Shown: positions 5,568-6,843 of the stretch, piece by piece | How the letters are laid out: every line of letters begins with the position of its first letter | How positions within the stretch are numbered: position 1 is the stretch's first letter | Source: CAYLTX01 sp046545675 | Lineage (GTDB): Bacteria; Myxococcota_A; Bradymonadia; Bradymonadales; Bradymonadaceae | Assembly: GCA_046545675.1 (NCBI GenBank) | Contig: JBKGZI010000334.1 | Span: 1-6,843 of the forward strand | DNA: 6,843 nt | Direction of reading: 5' to 3' | Made by a program: the position numbers and the translations under genes | Notes under the pieces: model-generated | The model's database searches: none | What the model was told of the DNA's origin: nothing | What the model saw: only the letters and a program-made list of their open reading frames with translations

Positions 5568-6734
5568 GTGGAACTGATTCTGAGCATTGTGGCGCTGGCG
5601 GTGGGCCCGCTTCTCTTCCCGCTGGCAAAGCGCCAGCCGCGGCTTTTATGCGGCATGGACGGTTTCGTGCTGGTGTCCATCGCCGGGTTGAGCCTCTTGC
5701 ACCTGATGCCGGTGGCGCTCGACCACGCCGGCCCGCTGGCGCTGGTGACGGCGTTTCTAGGGCTGCTCGGACCTTTTTTATTCGGTCGCGGCCTCTCTCA
5801 CGCCGGCCAGCGAAACGTCCACAATATCTTCATTTTGATCGCAGTGGCCGGCCTGGCCTTCCACGCCATGATCGACGGGGCGGCGCTGTTCCACGGCACC
5901 CAGCACTCTGCCGGCCACGCCGGCGAACACCTCGAGCTGGGCGCGATGGTCGCCGCCGTGCTCATCCACCGCGTGCCGATGTCGCTTTTGGTGTGGTGGT
6001 CGCTGAGCCCGCGCATGGGCAAGCCCATCGCCGCCGGCGCGCTCGGCGTGCTCGCCGTAGCCACCGTGACGGGCTTCTGGGTGGGAGGCTCGTTCCATAT
6101 TACGCCCGAGCTCATGGGGCATCTGATCGCGCTCGTCGCCGGAAGCCTGGTCCACGTGGTCGCCCACGACACCTCCAGCGAGATCATCCCGCGCCACTGC
6201 CACGACGCCTGGCACGCCACCTATTCGGCCCTGGGCGGCGCGGTCGCCGCGGCCGGGCTGGTCGCCTTCGGCCACATCCATGAATTCGAGCCGGCCTGGC
6301 AGCGCTTCGTGGCGCTGATTGTCGAGGGCGCCCCGGCGATCCTGGCAGGCTTCGCCCTGCTCGTCGCAGCCGTCCGCTTCGGCGTCCCGCTGCTCGCCGG
6401 CGACGACGGCACCGTCGCCGAGCCCTGCGGCTCCCACGAGGTCGAGAGCCCCGACCAACTCGGCTGGTTCGAATGGATCGACCGCGTCACGCCGTGGTTC
6501 GCCCTGGCCCTGGCCATCGTCTTCGTCCTGCAGGCAGTCGCCCCCAAATTTGCGTTGTCGGTCGGTGAATCCGCGCTCGCCGCCGAGCAACATTGGTGGG
6601 AGTGGGCGGCAGCCGCGGTGCTGGGGATTGTGTTGGTAGTGTCGTATTTTCGGGTGGGCCCGCGCGGGATGCTCGCGCAGTTATTTCCGTTCGAGCATGA
6701 TCATGGGCATGGGGATCACGGGCATCACGACTGA
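5568..6734 (+). CDS. ZIP-like polytopic membrane protein with His-rich tail
   Basis: Predicted inner-membrane divalent-metal transporter-like protein, 388 aa from the GTG at 5568. About eleven hydrophobic segments are visible. The first eight follow the ZIP pattern: LLHLMPVALDH in segment 2 (H45, P48), HAMIDGAALFH in segment 4 (H99, D103, where ZIPs usually have HNxPEG) and LIHRVPMS in segment 5 (H134, P137, the usual HExPE). AGSLVHVVAHDTSSEIIP follows segment 7 (H196, H200, E205). A His-rich loop (HGTQHSAGHAGEH) joins segments 4 and 5, as in many ZIPs. Two further helices follow the core, then GPRGMLAQLFP and the tail HDHGHGDHGHHD. The second metal site is altered: Met replaces the usual Glu four residues after H134. 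The frame is open back to a TTG at 5523 that would add 15 residues, but no Shine-Dalgarno precedes it. The GTG has GGAG 4 nt upstream and starts just before helix 1. Metal and transport direction are unknown. Confidence 0.75.
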   Translation: MELILSIVALAVGPLLFPLAKRQPRLLCGMDGFVLVSIAGLSLLHLMPVALDHAGPLALVTAFLGLLGPFLFGRGLSHAGQRNVHNIFILIAVAGLAFHAMIDGAALFHGTQHSAGHAGEHLELGAMVAAVLIHRVPMSLLVWWSLSPRMGKPIAAGALGVLAVATVTGFWVGGSFHITPELMGHLIALVAGSLVHVVAHDTSSEIIPRHCHDAWHATYSALGGAVAAAGLVAFGHIHEFEPAWQRFVALIVEGAPAILAGFALLVAAVRFGVPLLAGDDGTVAEPCGSHEVESPDQLGWFEWIDRVTPWFALALAIVFVLQAVAPKFALSVGESALAAEQHWWEWAAAAVLGIVLVVSYFRVGPRGMLAQLFPFEHDHGHGDHGHHD

Positions 6735-6744
6735 GCGGGTCACC

Positions 6745-6817
6745 CACCGGTGCCAGGGCATCCTGCCCTGCCTCCAGACCTGGAAGGTCCAAGACCCCCG
6801 CCGGCTCGACCGGCGGG
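6745..6817. repeat. hairpin cluster downstream of ZIP-like gene
   Basis: Four compact dyads follow the stop codon: CACCGGTG (6745-6752), CAGGGCA-TCC-TGCCCTG (6754-6770), GACCT-GGA-AGGTC (6777-6789, alternative TCCAG/CTGGA pairing at 6773-6784) and CCCGCCGG-CTCGA-CCGGCGGG (6797-6817). No T-tract follows any of them. They could slow transcription or protect the mRNA 3' end, or be part of a dispersed intergenic repeat. The remaining bases to 6843 show no gene on either strand that I can support. Confidence 0.6.
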
Positions 6818-6843
6818 TGAATCAGCTTGAGCGGGCTAACCAA

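Noticed and set aside
6487..6843. 118-aa minus-strand frame at the window end
   Set aside because: It would start at a TTG on the window edge, cross the hairpin cluster and run antisense through the ZIP-like gene with Pro/Arg-rich composition.

Overview
The window is GC-rich chromosomal DNA from a Gram-negative bacterium. It most likely comes from the former Deltaproteobacteria, around Myxococcota or Bradymonadota. The pointers are a MYXO-CTERM-like sorting tail (Cys, hydrophobic helix, Arg-Arg) on a secreted peptidase with a golvesin-type domain. A large cytoplasmic protein also combines PilZ-like, DUF4388/PATAN-like, J-like and TPR-like parts, a style common in that group. The proteins are acidic, which would fit a marine or saline habitat. 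The taxonomic placement is inference.

Layout. 1-170: upstream region with a good sigma70-type promoter (TTGATA-18 nt-GATAAT) and a clear ribosome binding site. 171-1157 (+): complete NAD-type malate dehydrogenase (mdh). 1158-1353: a short convergent intergenic gap almost filled by a nested inverted-repeat element in which each arm carries its own hairpins (REPIN/MITE-like). 5310-1354 (-): a three-gene run. It reads from a PilZ/DUF4388/J-like/TPR scaffold protein, through a 76-nt gap with a dyad and a promoter-like sequence, to a small lipoprotein, and then to a secreted M23 metallopeptidase. The last two genes overlap by four bases (ATGA) and are probably translationally coupled. 5311-5567: divergent control region with an AT-rich patch and a palindrome. 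5568-6734 (+): polytopic membrane protein with ZIP-transporter-like His/Asp motifs and a His-rich tail. 6735-6843: a cluster of strong hairpins without a U-tract.

How the genes fit together. mdh is a stand-alone housekeeping gene of the TCA cycle. The lipoprotein and M23 peptidase look like a co-translated pair of exported, membrane-anchored envelope proteins acting on or near peptidoglycan. Whether the scaffold protein upstream belongs to the same transcript is uncertain. The ZIP-like protein is transcribed divergently and probably handles a divalent metal. M23 peptidases need zinc, but nothing in the sequence ties the two together.

The least ordinary features are the inverted-repeat element after mdh, the J-like domain without HPD, the coupled lipoprotein-peptidase pair, and the divergent ZIP-like protein with extra C-terminal helices.
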